Positions 49,645 to 60,449 of a DNA stretch of 64,000 nucleotides are shown in pieces. Position numbers and translations under genes: made by a program. The notes below the pieces were generated by a model. It saw nothing but the letters and a program-made list of their open reading frames with translations, was not told the origin of the DNA and ran no database searches. The DNA comes from an uncultured Candidatus Actinomarina sp. (lineage in GTDB: Bacteria > Actinomycetota > Acidimicrobiia > Actinomarinales > Actinomarinaceae), in NCBI GenBank assembly GCA_902610815.1, contig CACLXG010000001.1, positions 467,573 through 531,572 of the forward strand. The letters are read 5' to 3'. Each line of letters opens with the position of its first letter. Position 1 is the stretch's first letter.

Positions 49645-49679
49645 TACTTTAGGGCAACCTATATGTGCTCTCTAAAGTA
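49645..49679 (-). promoter_or_regulatory. Attenuator 1:2 hairpin; region 2 also carries UUGCCC complementary to the terminator 5' arm
   Basis: UACUUUAG (49672-49679) pairs with CUAAAGUA (49645-49652); UUGCCC (49652-49657) pairs with GGGCAA (49625-49630) of the terminator. Confidence 0.8.
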
Positions 49680-49703
49680 AAAGTATGTGTTATTTAATTT
49701 CAT
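49659..49703 (-). CDS. Leader peptide MKLNNTYFYFREHI (aromatic attenuator)
   Basis: ATG AAA TTA AAT AAC ACA TAC TTT TAC TTT AGA GAG CAC ATA TAG; tandem Tyr-Phe-Tyr-Phe codons overlapping attenuator region 1. Confidence 0.8.
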   Translation of the reverse strand: MKLNNTYFYFREHI

Positions 49704-49746
49704 TAAGAAGTATGTTAGCAGGGTATTTAGTTTTGCAAATAAATTT

Positions 49747-50091
49747 TTATCTATCTGGTCTCAATTTTTTTGCATCATCTAAATAAACATGACTAACTTC
49801 TGTTAAATCTTTATTTAAATAGATCAATATGCGAATGCACCCTGAAAGATCGTTATCTATATTTGGTGCAAGTGTGTCTATAGCAGCAACGGATGTCATT
49901 TCAAGCTCTCTAAATGCTTTTGCTGGAAAAGCTACAGAAATGTCGGAAGTTACTGTAAAAATAGCAAATTCAATATCATTTTCAGTTATTGCATTCTTAA
50001 TTAGAATTTCATTAATAAGTTTTTTAGAAGAAGACATAATACTTACTTCATTATTTTCAACAACTGCAATTGCTCCACGTATGCTTTTCAT
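49747..50091 (-). CDS. aroH: Monofunctional chorismate mutase, AroH type
   Basis: SIRGAIAVVENN; VAFPAKAFRELE; GCIRILIY; HVYLDDAKKLRPD. Confidence 0.92.
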   Translation of the reverse strand: MKSIRGAIAVVENNEVSIMSSSKKLINEILIKNAITENDIEFAIFTVTSDISVAFPAKAFRELEMTSVAAIDTLAPNIDNDLSGCIRILIYLNKDLTEVSHVYLDDAKKLRPDR

Positions 50092-50109
50092 AATATTTGT
50101 ATACTATAT

Positions 50110-50137
50110 AAAAAGAGTGGAACGATGTCCACTCTTT
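50110..50137. terminator. Rho-independent terminator downstream of groEL
   Basis: AAAAGAGTGGA-ACGATG-TCCACTCTTTTTT hairpin. Confidence 0.9.
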
Positions 50138-50160
50138 TTTAATTCTTAGATGTAAATTTA

Positions 50161-51801
<1,641 letters not shown>

Positions 51802-52095
51802 TTACTTACTTACTTTTGCAAGAATATCTCTACTTGAAAGAATAAGATACTCTATGCCTTCAACTTTAATTTCTGTACCACCATATTTTGAGTAAACGAC
51901 TTTGTCGCCTTTTTCAACATCCGGTTTAATTTTTTCGCCACTATCATTTGGCTCTCCTGGACCAACTGCTACAACTTCACCCTCTTGTGGTTTTTCTTTC
52001 GCAGTGTCAGGAATATAGATCCCTGATGGGGTCTTACTGTCTTCTTCTGACAAAGGTCTTACTATAACTCTGTCTCCTAGTGGTTGAAGATTCAT
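51802..52095 (-). CDS. groS: Co-chaperonin GroES
   Basis: [14 protein letters not shown]...[38 protein letters not shown]. Confidence 0.99.
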   Translation of the reverse strand: MNLQPLGDRVIVRPLSEEDSKTPSGIYIPDTAKEKPQEGEVVAVGPGEPNDSGEKIKPDVEKGDKVVYSKYGGTEIKVEGIEYLILSSRDILAKVSK

Positions 52096-52176
52096 ATATA
52101 TTTACCTCCTAAATAAATATCTACATTGTGAATTTAATACTGTCTTGTTTATATATGTAAATAAATTATTTAAAAA

Positions 52177-53178
52177 TTAAGTAATTATTGAGCTTAAACG
52201 GACATCATCAGCATTTATGTCGTTTGTTGTTAAATTATTTTGAGCAGCTACGCAAATCATTGCAGCATTATCAGTGGATAATTTTGGTGTTGGTAAGTAA
52301 ATATTGAGGTCATTATTTTCTGCAAAAATATTCATTTTTTCTCTGAGTCTTGAATTAGCCATCACTCCACCACCTCCAGAAATATTTTTAACACCCGTTT
52401 CATTAACTGCTTTGACAAAATTTGATAATAATGAATCAACAATAGCCTCTTGATAAGATGCAGCAAAGTCTGCTTTTGTTACTTTGTCATTTAAATCTAG
52501 ATTGTTCAAAAAATTTGTTGCGGCAGTTTTTAAGCCCGAAAATGAATAGTTATACTCATGCTTTGTTTTTGGCCGAGGAAGCTCTATTTTGTTAGGATCT
52601 CCACCTTCACCTATTTTTTGAATTGCTGGACCTCCTGGAAAACCGAATCCACAAAACCTAGATAATTTGTCAAAAGCTTCACCCGCTGCATCATCAATTG
52701 TTGTACCTAATAATTGGTAATTACCCCACTCTTCAACCAGTACAATTTGAGTATGGCCACCTGAAACTAAAAGTGTCATAAATGGTGGTTTCATTGTTCT
52801 ATTTTCAATTAATGGTGCAGCCAAATGTCCTACCATATGGTCAACAGTTAGAAATGGTTTATCTATAGACCAAGCTACTGACTTAGCAAAATTATATCCT
52901 ACTACAAGACTTCCAACGAGACCGGGGCCATCTGTAGTTGAAACTATATCAATATCTGAAATTTGTAAATTTGCACTATTTAACGACGCATGGAATATAT
53001 TTCTTATCATCTCAGCATGTGCTCTTGATGCAACTTCAGGAACTACACCTCCAAATTTTTCATGTATATCTACTTGTGATGAAATTGTATTTACTAACAA
53101 TTCGTCACCTTTTAATATCGCAATAGCTGTTTCATCACATGATGTTTCAAATCCAAGAATTATTTTTTCATCAAGCAT
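52177..53178 (-). CDS. tsaD: tRNA threonylcarbamoyladenosine synthase TsaD
   Basis: ILGFETSCDETAIAIL; HMVGHLAAPL; SGGHTQIVLV; start revised to MLDEKIILGFETS. Confidence 0.96.
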   Translation of the reverse strand: MLDEKIILGFETSCDETAIAILKGDELLVNTISSQVDIHEKFGGVVPEVASRAHAEMIRNIFHASLNSANLQISDIDIVSTTDGPGLVGSLVVGYNFAKSVAWSIDKPFLTVDHMVGHLAAPLIENRTMKPPFMTLLVSGGHTQIVLVEEWGNYQLLGTTIDDAAGEAFDKLSRFCGFGFPGGPAIQKIGEGGDPNKIELPRPKTKHEYNYSFSGLKTAATNFLNNLDLNDKVTKADFAASYQEAIVDSLLSNFVKAVNETGVKNISGGGGVMANSRLREKMNIFAENNDLNIYLPTPKLSTDNAAMICVAAQNNLTTNDINADDVRLSSIIT

Positions 53179-53614
53179 AAACTTTCTCCAAATGAAATAA
53201 GTTAGCATCTTCATTTACATAATAATTTTTTCTAACACCATACTGTTTGAATCCAAAAGACTTATACAAATTTATAGCTATATCATTCGACTGCCTTACT
53301 TCCAATAATATTTTGTTAAAATCAGATACCTCAAAATAAGAAATTAGCTCCTGTGTAAGTTTTTTTGCAATTGAATTATTTCTATGACTTTCCAAGACTC
53401 CAATTCCTAAAATATGGATATCAAAAAACGTTTTTTGAATTGCAAGATACCCAACAATTTGATTGTCTTGTTCAAAAACCCAATATACAAACTCTCCATT
53501 ATTAATTTTGTTGTTGATCAAAACACTATCCCAAGCAGTCTCAAATAAACTTTTTTCTAATTTTGCTAACTTATCTGCTAATTCAATTGTTGATCTTTCA
53601 ATTTTCTTAATCAT
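53171..53614 (-). CDS. rimI: GNAT acetyltransferase, RimI-like
   Basis: IHILGIGVLESHRNNSIAKKLTQELI; LLEVRQSNDIAINLYKSFGFKQYGVRKNYY. Confidence 0.9.
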   Translation of the reverse strand: MIKKIERSTIELADKLAKLEKSLFETAWDSVLINNKINNGEFVYWVFEQDNQIVGYLAIQKTFFDIHILGIGVLESHRNNSIAKKLTQELISYFEVSDFNKILLEVRQSNDIAINLYKSFGFKQYGVRKNYYVNEDANLFHLEKVYA

Positions 53615-54311
53615 GGAAGTTAACCTTACCTTCTAAACTTTTTGTTGAAAAGGATACGTCAGGTTCTCGCATATATTCAAGCCTGACTTCGTTAAAATTT
53701 GGAAAATCATTATTTTTAAATAATTCTTTTCCAATATTAAAAATATTTTCAGACGAGACATGTTCTGGAGACCCAAATTTAATATATGAATTTTCACCGA
53801 ATAAATTTTCATTCAAACTGTGCCAATCACCTACTATAAGTTTTTTATCGTTATCTTCTTCTAATTTAATCTTTAGGTTTTCAGCATTTAGAACCTCTGG
53901 TTCAGAATCTCTCACAACTCCACCCGGTACTGGCTTATATAAACAAAATGCGTATTCCTCTCTCTTAATGTCAATAATTGTACAAATTTTTCTGTGACCA
54001 GTGTGTGCCGCGAAAGCTAACGCGTCTAGTCCATTTACAGGCACCAATGGGATTCCTAGGCTGCCACATACTCCCTGTGCTACTGCTAGACCAATTCTTA
54101 AACTTGTATAATAACCAGGACCAATATCAAGATACACTACACTAATGTCGGACTTTTCTATTCTCGACTTCTTTGTTATTTCATCGATTGATTTAATCAA
54201 TAAATTCGTAGTACCATTTTCTGATAAAACAGAACTGCTAGAAATCAATTTATCATCGTGAATGGCTACAGAAATATATCTGCCTGAAGTTGAAATGGAT
54301 AAGCTATACAT
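53607..54311 (-). CDS. tsaB: TsaB (t6A biosynthesis)
   Basis: DIGPGYYTSLRIGLAVAQGVCGSLGIPLVPVNGLDALA. Confidence 0.92.
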   Translation of the reverse strand: MYSLSISTSGRYISVAIHDDKLISSSSVLSENGTTNLLIKSIDEITKKSRIEKSDISVVYLDIGPGYYTSLRIGLAVAQGVCGSLGIPLVPVNGLDALAFAAHTGHRKICTIIDIKREEYAFCLYKPVPGGVVRDSEPEVLNAENLKIKLEEDNDKKLIVGDWHSLNENLFGENSYIKFGSPEHVSSENIFNIGKELFKNNDFPNFNEVRLEYMREPDVSFSTKSLEGKVNFHD

Positions 54312-54726
54312 TTATAAAAATTTCTCTAGTGTGTTCATCAACTATGTTAATTTCAATCAAATCCATTATAGGAATATTTGCTTCAGCCATTAAATTTGCC
54401 CACTCAATTAGTACTAGAGTATTTTCTTCATTTAATGGTAAATCTAAATCAATAAACTCGGACCAACTACCAAGGCGATACAAATCTACATGGAATATTT
54501 TAATTTCTCCAACTTCATAATTTTTGACAATATTAAAAGTTGGAGAAGTAACAACATCATTGCATCCAAAGAATTTTATAATTTTTTTTGCAATAGTAGT
54601 TTTACCTGCTCCCAGAGGACCTGACAATCCAATTATTTTTGGAAGAATTAAACTTTTTAAATAACTGTCAAGAAAGTTATCTAAATCATCTTCTTTAATA
54701 AAATTACTCAACTTCAACTCTTTCAA
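54304..54726 (-). CDS. tsaE: TsaE ATPase (t6A biosynthesis)
   Basis: LSGPLGAGKTTIAKKII; TSPTFNIVKNYE; IFHVDLYRLG; LVLIEWAN. Confidence 0.93.
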   Translation of the reverse strand: MKELKLSNFIKEDDLDNFLDSYLKSLILPKIIGLSGPLGAGKTTIAKKIIKFFGCNDVVTSPTFNIVKNYEVGEIKIFHVDLYRLGSWSEFIDLDLPLNEENTLVLIEWANLMAEANIPIMDLIEINIVDEHTREIFINV

Positions 54727-55789
54727 GTCTTTTAGACATGTTAGTTAAAATTTCCCACTCAATTGTTTTATTCCATTGGGCAATGTCAGAAACAGAAATA
54801 TTCAACTTACCATCCATAGAATTACCTAAAACAGTTACTTCATCATCAATTTGAACATTTACATCTGTAACATCAAATAATATTTGATCCATTGTGACCC
54901 GGCCAATTAAATTACAAAATTGATTATTTACAATAACTTTTCCATCAGGAAACGAATTCCATGGATAGCCATCACCATAACCAATAGGTGCGGTCGCAAT
55001 AATTGAGTCTCTAGATAATGTTTGTGCTTTTCCATAAGAAACTGCCTCACCTTTTTTTCTAGTTTGTAAATTAGAAATTCTAGTTTTTATTTCCAAAGTT
55101 GGTTTAAGTTTATTTTCATTGTCAACTGCTGTAATTTGAACACCATATGCTGCTATCCCTACTCTTGCCATATTAAAAGATGAATCGAGATTGTAAAAAG
55201 ATGATGCCGAGTTGTCTATATGTAAAATTAAGTTGCTTGAGTCAATATCTGCAATTGTATTTTCAAATAATTTAATTGATCTTTTAGTCTCTATTTCATC
55301 TGTGTCTGCCAATGGAAAGTGGGTACAAATACCAACTAAATTCAAGTTTGAATCTTCTATTCTTCTAAAAAAATCTTTAAATTTTTCTGGAGAAAAACCT
55401 AATCTATGCATTCCAGTATCAATTTTTAGATGAACATTAAAAGTGCTTCCATTATCAATAAGCGCATTGATAAAACTTTCATTGTATACAGTAAGGTCTA
55501 AATTATTAATTCTTATCTTTTCTATTTGACTGATTGAAGGTTCAGATAACAACAGCACTCTTGCTTTTTTTGCATGTTCTTTAACTTGGATTCCCTCATC
55601 TACTGAAGCTACTGCAAACCATGCAACTCCTGCTTCTGTTGCGCTATTTACTGCCCATTCAATACCATGACCATAAGCATTGGCTTTAACTACAAGACAT
55701 AAATTTTTTTGGGTTAATTCTTTAAGATACAAAAGATTGTTTAAAAAATTTGTTTTTTTTAGATATATAAATCCTCTATCCATATTCAC
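54704..55789 (-). CDS. alr: Alanine racemase
   Basis: CLVVKANAYGHG PLP lysine; KIDTGMHRLGF; MARVGIAAYG; IGYGDGYP. Confidence 0.95.
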   Translation of the reverse strand: MNMDRGFIYLKKTNFLNNLLYLKELTQKNLCLVVKANAYGHGIEWAVNSATEAGVAWFAVASVDEGIQVKEHAKKARVLLLSEPSISQIEKIRINNLDLTVYNESFINALIDNGSTFNVHLKIDTGMHRLGFSPEKFKDFFRRIEDSNLNLVGICTHFPLADTDEIETKRSIKLFENTIADIDSSNLILHIDNSASSFYNLDSSFNMARVGIAAYGVQITAVDNENKLKPTLEIKTRISNLQTRKKGEAVSYGKAQTLSRDSIIATAPIGYGDGYPWNSFPDGKVIVNNQFCNLIGRVTMDQILFDVTDVNVQIDDEVTVLGNSMDGKLNISVSDIAQWNKTIEWEILTNMSKRLERVEVE

Positions 55790-56226
55790 ACAATACGAGT
55801 CATTAAATTTTTCATGATTTCACCATCAAAATAATAACCCTGCCAACCAGCTCTCTTTGCGTTATCAGATAATTTCTTTCTTTTTATAAACATTTCTTGT
55901 GTTTGTAAGTCAGATGATAAATAAAAAATTGAATGATTATTATCATTTTTTAAAATTAAGAATAAGGGAAAGTATATTCCTGAATCCATTCGATCTTTTT
56001 GTGGACCCCAGGCTGCTCCTAAAATTCTTTTTGGAATTTTATCAATATTTTTTGTTTGCTTAGTCTTTACTTGGGCTAAATATCCACAAAAATCACAAAT
56101 AATGTCAGCACATTTAAAATTGGGCGGCAATTGTTTGAGTGTATTTTGATGTTTACATTTAAAACAATCAAACTTCTTGATTAGTTTTTCTCCCCAATCA
56201 CCTAATTTTTGCTTATCAGTTGCCAT
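55786..56226 (-). CDS. DpnI-like restriction endonuclease catalytic domain protein (146 aa)
   Basis: CFKC...CDFC zinc site, KCADIICDFCGYLAQVKTKQ (cf. DpnI VADFYCNHCSEEFELKSKK) and FIKRKKLSDNAKRAGWQGYYFD (cf. DpnI SIIQRKPLAPTARRAGWIGCNID), comparison from memory. Confidence 0.72.
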   Translation of the reverse strand: MATDKQKLGDWGEKLIKKFDCFKCKHQNTLKQLPPNFKCADIICDFCGYLAQVKTKQTKNIDKIPKRILGAAWGPQKDRMDSGIYFPLFLILKNDNNHSIFYLSSDLQTQEMFIKRKKLSDNAKRAGWQGYYFDGEIMKNLMTRIV

Positions 56227-56230
56227 AAGC

Positions 56231-58027
56231 TTATTCTACAGTAACTGATTTTGCTAAGTTCCTTGGTTGATCGATCGACTCACCATTTAAATTTGCTACG
56301 TGATACGCAATGAACTGCAGAGGAATTATAGATATAACTGTAGTTAGAATTTCATTACTATCTGGAAGAGTGACATATTCGTCAGATATATTTTCTAATT
56401 TTTCTGATTGATTATCACCAATTGCTATGACATAAGCTCCTCTAGCAATAACCTCTTGTACATTACTAGTTGTTTTGTCTAACAAGTGATTTTGACTAGC
56501 AGTTACAATTATTGGAGTTCCGTCTTCAATTAAAGCTAAAGTTCCGTGTTTTAGTTCTCCAGCTGCTAACGCTTCTGCATGCAAGTAAGAAATCTCTTTT
56601 AATTTTAAAGCACCTTCCGCTGCAAGTGCATAATCTAGCCCTCTCCCAATAAAATAAATATCATTCTTTTTATAAATTTTTTCAGATATATCTTTTATTT
56701 GTTTTTCACAATCCATAGTCTCTTCAATCAATTTTGGTAGTTCAGCAATCTCATCAAAAGAAACATCTAATTTATTTTGCGAATCCCAATGTTTAGCTAA
56801 CAGTAATTGTCCAACTAACATTCCAAGATAAGCTTTAGTTGAAGCTACGCCTATTTCTGGGCCAACGTGTAAGTAAAAAACGTTGTCAGCCATTCTTGCT
56901 AACGAGCTACCTACAACATTCACTAAAGCAAGGACATGAGCACCATTTTCCTTTAATAGCTCTGTCGCAGCAATAGTGTCCATAGTTTCACCAGATTGTG
57001 AAATTACAATGCCTAAATCGTTTTTGCCAACTATTGGTTCTCTATATCTAAATTCCGAAGCAAGTTCTACACTGACTGGAACTCCTAGAACTTTTTCAAA
57101 TAGGTCTTTTCCGAATAAACCAGCATGGTAAGCAGTACCACATGCAACTATCCAAATTTTTTCATACTTTGATGCTTCATCTTGTTTAATTGGAATTTCT
57201 TTAGAAGTTGTTTCAAGTCTTCCAGAAATGGTTCGCTCTATTACTTCTGACTGTTCAAGTATTTCTTTATACATAAAGTGGTCATACCCAAGCTTTTCAG
57301 CTTCGGAAACCTCCCAGTCTATTTCTTGAATTTCTCTTTCAATCTCGTTCAATTCTGAATCAAACAACTTATATTGACCATTTTTAATTTCTACAAAATC
57401 CCCATTTTCCAAAAAAATCATTTTATTTGTGTGTTCTAAAATAGCTGCTGAATCAGATGCTAGAAATACTTCGTTTTCTCCAACACCTAAGACAAGAGGA
57501 CTCATTAAACGGCCTGCAACAATTGTTCCTTCTTCTTTTGTAGTAGTTACAACAAGAGCATATGTTCCTTCTAAAGTTTTTGCTACATCAATTACAGTTT
57601 TCAACAATTGACCATTCCATTTTCTACTTAACTCAACTGCAACAACCTCTGTGTCAGTATCAGATTTAAATCCAAAACCTTCTTCTAAAAGATCTTTCTT
57701 AATTTCTGCATAGTTCTCGATTATTCCATTATGAATGATTGCAAATTCTTCACTATTGTCAGAATGTGGATGAGCATTAACATCATTTGGAACTCCATGA
57801 GTTGCCCATCTTGTATGACCAATACCTATATTGCCTTTAATATTGCTATCTTTTAAATGATTTTTTAAAACGTCAAGTTTACCTTCTTTTTTTTCGACAG
57901 TAATTTTGTTACCATCAGAAATTGCAATTCCAGCTGAATCGTATCCTCGATACTCTAAACGTGATAAACCATTAATTAGAATTGGTAATGGTTCTTTTGG
58001 GCCTGAATACCCGACTATTCCACACAT
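56231..58027 (-). CDS. glmS: Glucosamine-fructose-6-phosphate aminotransferase
   Basis: MCGIVGYSGPKEPLPILINGLSRLEYRGYDSAGIA; IGHTRWATHGVPNDVNAHPH; LAKSVTVE C-terminus. Confidence 0.99.
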   Translation of the reverse strand: MCGIVGYSGPKEPLPILINGLSRLEYRGYDSAGIAISDGNKITVEKKEGKLDVLKNHLKDSNIKGNIGIGHTRWATHGVPNDVNAHPHSDNSEEFAIIHNGIIENYAEIKKDLLEEGFGFKSDTDTEVVAVELSRKWNGQLLKTVIDVAKTLEGTYALVVTTTKEEGTIVAGRLMSPLVLGVGENEVFLASDSAAILEHTNKMIFLENGDFVEIKNGQYKLFDSELNEIEREIQEIDWEVSEAEKLGYDHFMYKEILEQSEVIERTISGRLETTSKEIPIKQDEASKYEKIWIVACGTAYHAGLFGKDLFEKVLGVPVSVELASEFRYREPIVGKNDLGIVISQSGETMDTIAATELLKENGAHVLALVNVVGSSLARMADNVFYLHVGPEIGVASTKAYLGMLVGQLLLAKHWDSQNKLDVSFDEIAELPKLIEETMDCEKQIKDISEKIYKKNDIYFIGRGLDYALAAEGALKLKEISYLHAEALAAGELKHGTLALIEDGTPIIVTASQNHLLDKTTSNVQEVIARGAYVIAIGDNQSEKLENISDEYVTLPDSNEILTTVISIIPLQFIAYHVANLNGESIDQPRNLAKSVTVE

Positions 58028-58061
58028 TATATCTCCATTCCAACGAGCAGGTTAAAATAAA

Positions 58062-58196
58062 GACTGCTGTAAATTGTCTCTGTTCACAGATTTCTCTATG
58101 TTTTTAAACAATTTATTACGACTGCAGAGCCGAGTATGCATCCGCCGAATGTTTCGATAACATACTTCCTCGTCACCTTTTTCAAGGCCTGGCGCT
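58062..58196 (-). ncRNA. glmS ribozyme/riboswitch
   Basis: Leader of glmS: UUA^GCGCCAG...GACGAGGA(AGUAUG)UUAUCGAAACAUUCGGCGGAUG(CAUACU)CGGCU plus P3/P4 (UAAAUUGU/ACAAUUUA) and P4a-type hairpin CAUAGA-GAAA-UCUGUG; conserved catalytic core is evident. Confidence 0.96.
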
Positions 58197-58229
58197 AATT
58201 GCTCGTTATTACAATTATAAGAAACTTAT

Positions 58230-59537
58230 TTAAGTTTGTAAGAAGTTTTTAATTTTGTTGACTAAATTTTCACTGAATTTCTCAACAGACTCTTCCTCAC
58301 TAGCCTCGACAAGCACTCTAAGAAGCGGTTCTGTGCCAGAATTTCTTATTAAGTATCTACCATCTAAATTTTCTTCCTCTGACAATGTCTTTGCTATATT
58401 GTCTAATTCTTCTAATTGGTTTATATCCGGCATATTGTTTAGTTCTATATTGATTAGCCTTTGTGGATACTCTTTAATATTGTCCTTACGAAATTGCGAT
58501 AAAGTGGTTTTAAAAAAAGATAAAGCTTTTAAAGAATATATTAATGTAAGAAGACCATCACCTACTGGAAGTTTGTCTGAAATTATTATATGTCCAGATT
58601 GCTCACCACCAATGGAAGCATTACTTTCTAACATTGCTTCTGCAACATATTTATCACCAACAGCTGTTTCAATATTTTTAAAATTATTTTTTTCCATTGC
58701 AGTTTTAAATCCAAAATTAGACATAACAGTTGAAACAACTACGTCATTGTTGAGTTGATTGGTAGAGGATAAATATTTTGCAATTAATAATATTAAGATA
58801 TCCCCATTGCAGGTAATACCATCTTCATCGACCATTATGAGCCTATCTGCATCTCCGTCAAATGCAGCACCAATCTCGCCTTTTTTTAGATTTTCGATTA
58901 AATTTTCTGTATGCGTAGCGCCGCTAGCTAAATTTATATTTTCCCCATTAGGCTCATTTGCAATCATTTTAAATTTAGAGTCATTATCTTTTAATAACTC
59001 CTCTATTATTTTGTAAGCAGAGCCGTTTGCACTATCTATAAGTAAATCAAAATCTGTTAAGTCAAAATCAAGGTCCCGATTAAGAAATTCAAAATAAACT
59101 TTAAATCCCTCTTCAGAGTCCTTATAGCTAGTATGTGCATTTGGTAAAGAAATATTTTCAATATTTGCTTCAATTTCGATTTCAATTTCATCTTGAAGCT
59201 TAGAGCCATTTTCATCAATTAATTTAATGCCGTTATATTCACTTGGATTATGAGAAGCTGAAATTACAATACCTAGATTATGTCCAAAATGATCTAGCAA
59301 TACTGGCATAGATCCTGAAGGTAATATTCCATAATTAATTACTTCAATATTTTCTGAAAATCCTTCACAAATCCAATCTAATATTTCTAATGAAGAAACA
59401 CGTGTATCGAGAATTACGGCAACAGATGTCGGTCTTAAAATATTTTCAACAGAACAAGTAACATTAGAAACTATTTCTTTAGTTAAATTTTTATTTGGAA
59501 TACCTCGGATTCCATCGGTACCGAAATATTTCTTCAA
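58230..59537 (-). CDS. glmM: Phosphoglucosamine mutase
   Basis: KKYFGTDGIRGIPN; VISASHNPSEYNGIKL; AFDGDADRLIMVDEDG; RYLIRNSGTEPLLRVLVEA. Confidence 0.97.
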   Translation of the reverse strand: MKKYFGTDGIRGIPNKNLTKEIVSNVTCSVENILRPTSVAVILDTRVSSLEILDWICEGFSENIEVINYGILPSGSMPVLLDHFGHNLGIVISASHNPSEYNGIKLIDENGSKLQDEIEIEIEANIENISLPNAHTSYKDSEEGFKVYFEFLNRDLDFDLTDFDLLIDSANGSAYKIIEELLKDNDSKFKMIANEPNGENINLASGATHTENLIENLKKGEIGAAFDGDADRLIMVDEDGITCNGDILILLIAKYLSSTNQLNNDVVVSTVMSNFGFKTAMEKNNFKNIETAVGDKYVAEAMLESNASIGGEQSGHIIISDKLPVGDGLLTLIYSLKALSFFKTTLSQFRKDNIKEYPQRLINIELNNMPDINQLEELDNIAKTLSEEENLDGRYLIRNSGTEPLLRVLVEASEEESVEKFSENLVNKIKNFLQT

Positions 59538-59544
59538 TTTGTTT

Positions 59545-59943
59545 TTATCTCTTAGTAAACTGTTCAGCTCTTCTAGCTTTTTTTAGACCGTATTTCTTAC
59601 GCTCTACCTTACGAGCATCTCTTGTAAGAAGTCCTGCCTTCTTAAGCTTTGGCCTTAGTTCAGGATCCATTTTGATTAATGCTCTAGATATTCCAAGAGC
59701 TACCGCATCTGACTGAGCAGAAAGCCCACTTCCGTTTACATTAACTGCAATATCGAATTTGCCTTCAAGAGAAACAACTTTAAATGGTTTTTCAATTGTC
59801 ATTTTCATAGAAGGGCTCGGAAAATATTGTTCTAAATCTTTTCCATTAAATGTAAACTTACCGTTTCCTTCAGTAATAGTTACTCTTGCAACAGAAGATT
59901 TTCTTCTTCCAGTTCCATAAAAATTATCAGGCATTTTCTTCAA
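59545..59943 (-). CDS. rpsI: 30S ribosomal protein S9
   Basis: YGTGRRKSSVARV; GLLTRDARKVERKKYGLKKARRAEQFTKR. Confidence 0.99.
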   Translation of the reverse strand: MKKMPDNFYGTGRRKSSVARVTITEGNGKFTFNGKDLEQYFPSPSMKMTIEKPFKVVSLEGKFDIAVNVNGSGLSAQSDAVALGISRALIKMDPELRPKLKKAGLLTRDARKVERKKYGLKKARRAEQFTKR

Positions 59944-60388
59944 CTTTCTTTATATTAAAAACTAATTCCTTCGGGTTTTGACTTTGATGAGGGTGATTAG
60001 CATCAGGATAAATATGTAACTTTTTCAATACAGCTCTTCCAAGACGATTTTTTGGAAGCATGCCCCATACTGCTCTTTCAATGATTTTTTCAGGCTTTCT
60101 TTGTTTTAATGAATTAAAGCTTTCAGATTTAATTCCCCCAGGATAACCGGAGTGAGAGTGATACATTTTTTGTTCAGGTTTTTTTGAAGTAATTGCAATT
60201 TTTCCAGCATTTATTACGACAACATGATCACCTACATCTAAATGGGGTGCATACTGTGGTTTATGTTTACCACGTAATATTTGAGCTAATTCACTTGCTA
60301 AACGGCCAATGGGTAGCCCTGATGCATCAACTAAGTGCCATTCACGCTCGGAAGCTTCTATTCCTTTAAATGTTGTTTTAGTATTCAT
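59927..60388 (-). CDS. rplM: 50S ribosomal protein L13
   Basis: WHLVDASGLPIGRLASELAQILRGKHKPQYAPHLDVGDHVVVINA. Confidence 0.99.
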   Translation of the reverse strand: MNTKTTFKGIEASEREWHLVDASGLPIGRLASELAQILRGKHKPQYAPHLDVGDHVVVINAGKIAITSKKPEQKMYHSHSGYPGGIKSESFNSLKQRKPEKIIERAVWGMLPKNRLGRAVLKKLHIYPDANHPHQSQNPKELVFNIKKVEENA

Positions 60389-60449
60389 TTATCAATCTTT
60401 TTGAATTGTAACGAAATACTAGTATAAAGTGCATTTATATTTATGAAAA

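Noticed and set aside
52096-52176. CIRCE (HrcA) operator upstream of groES
   Set aside because: No TTAGCACTC-N9-GAGTGCTAA-like repeat is present; only a strong SD (AGGAGG) was seen.
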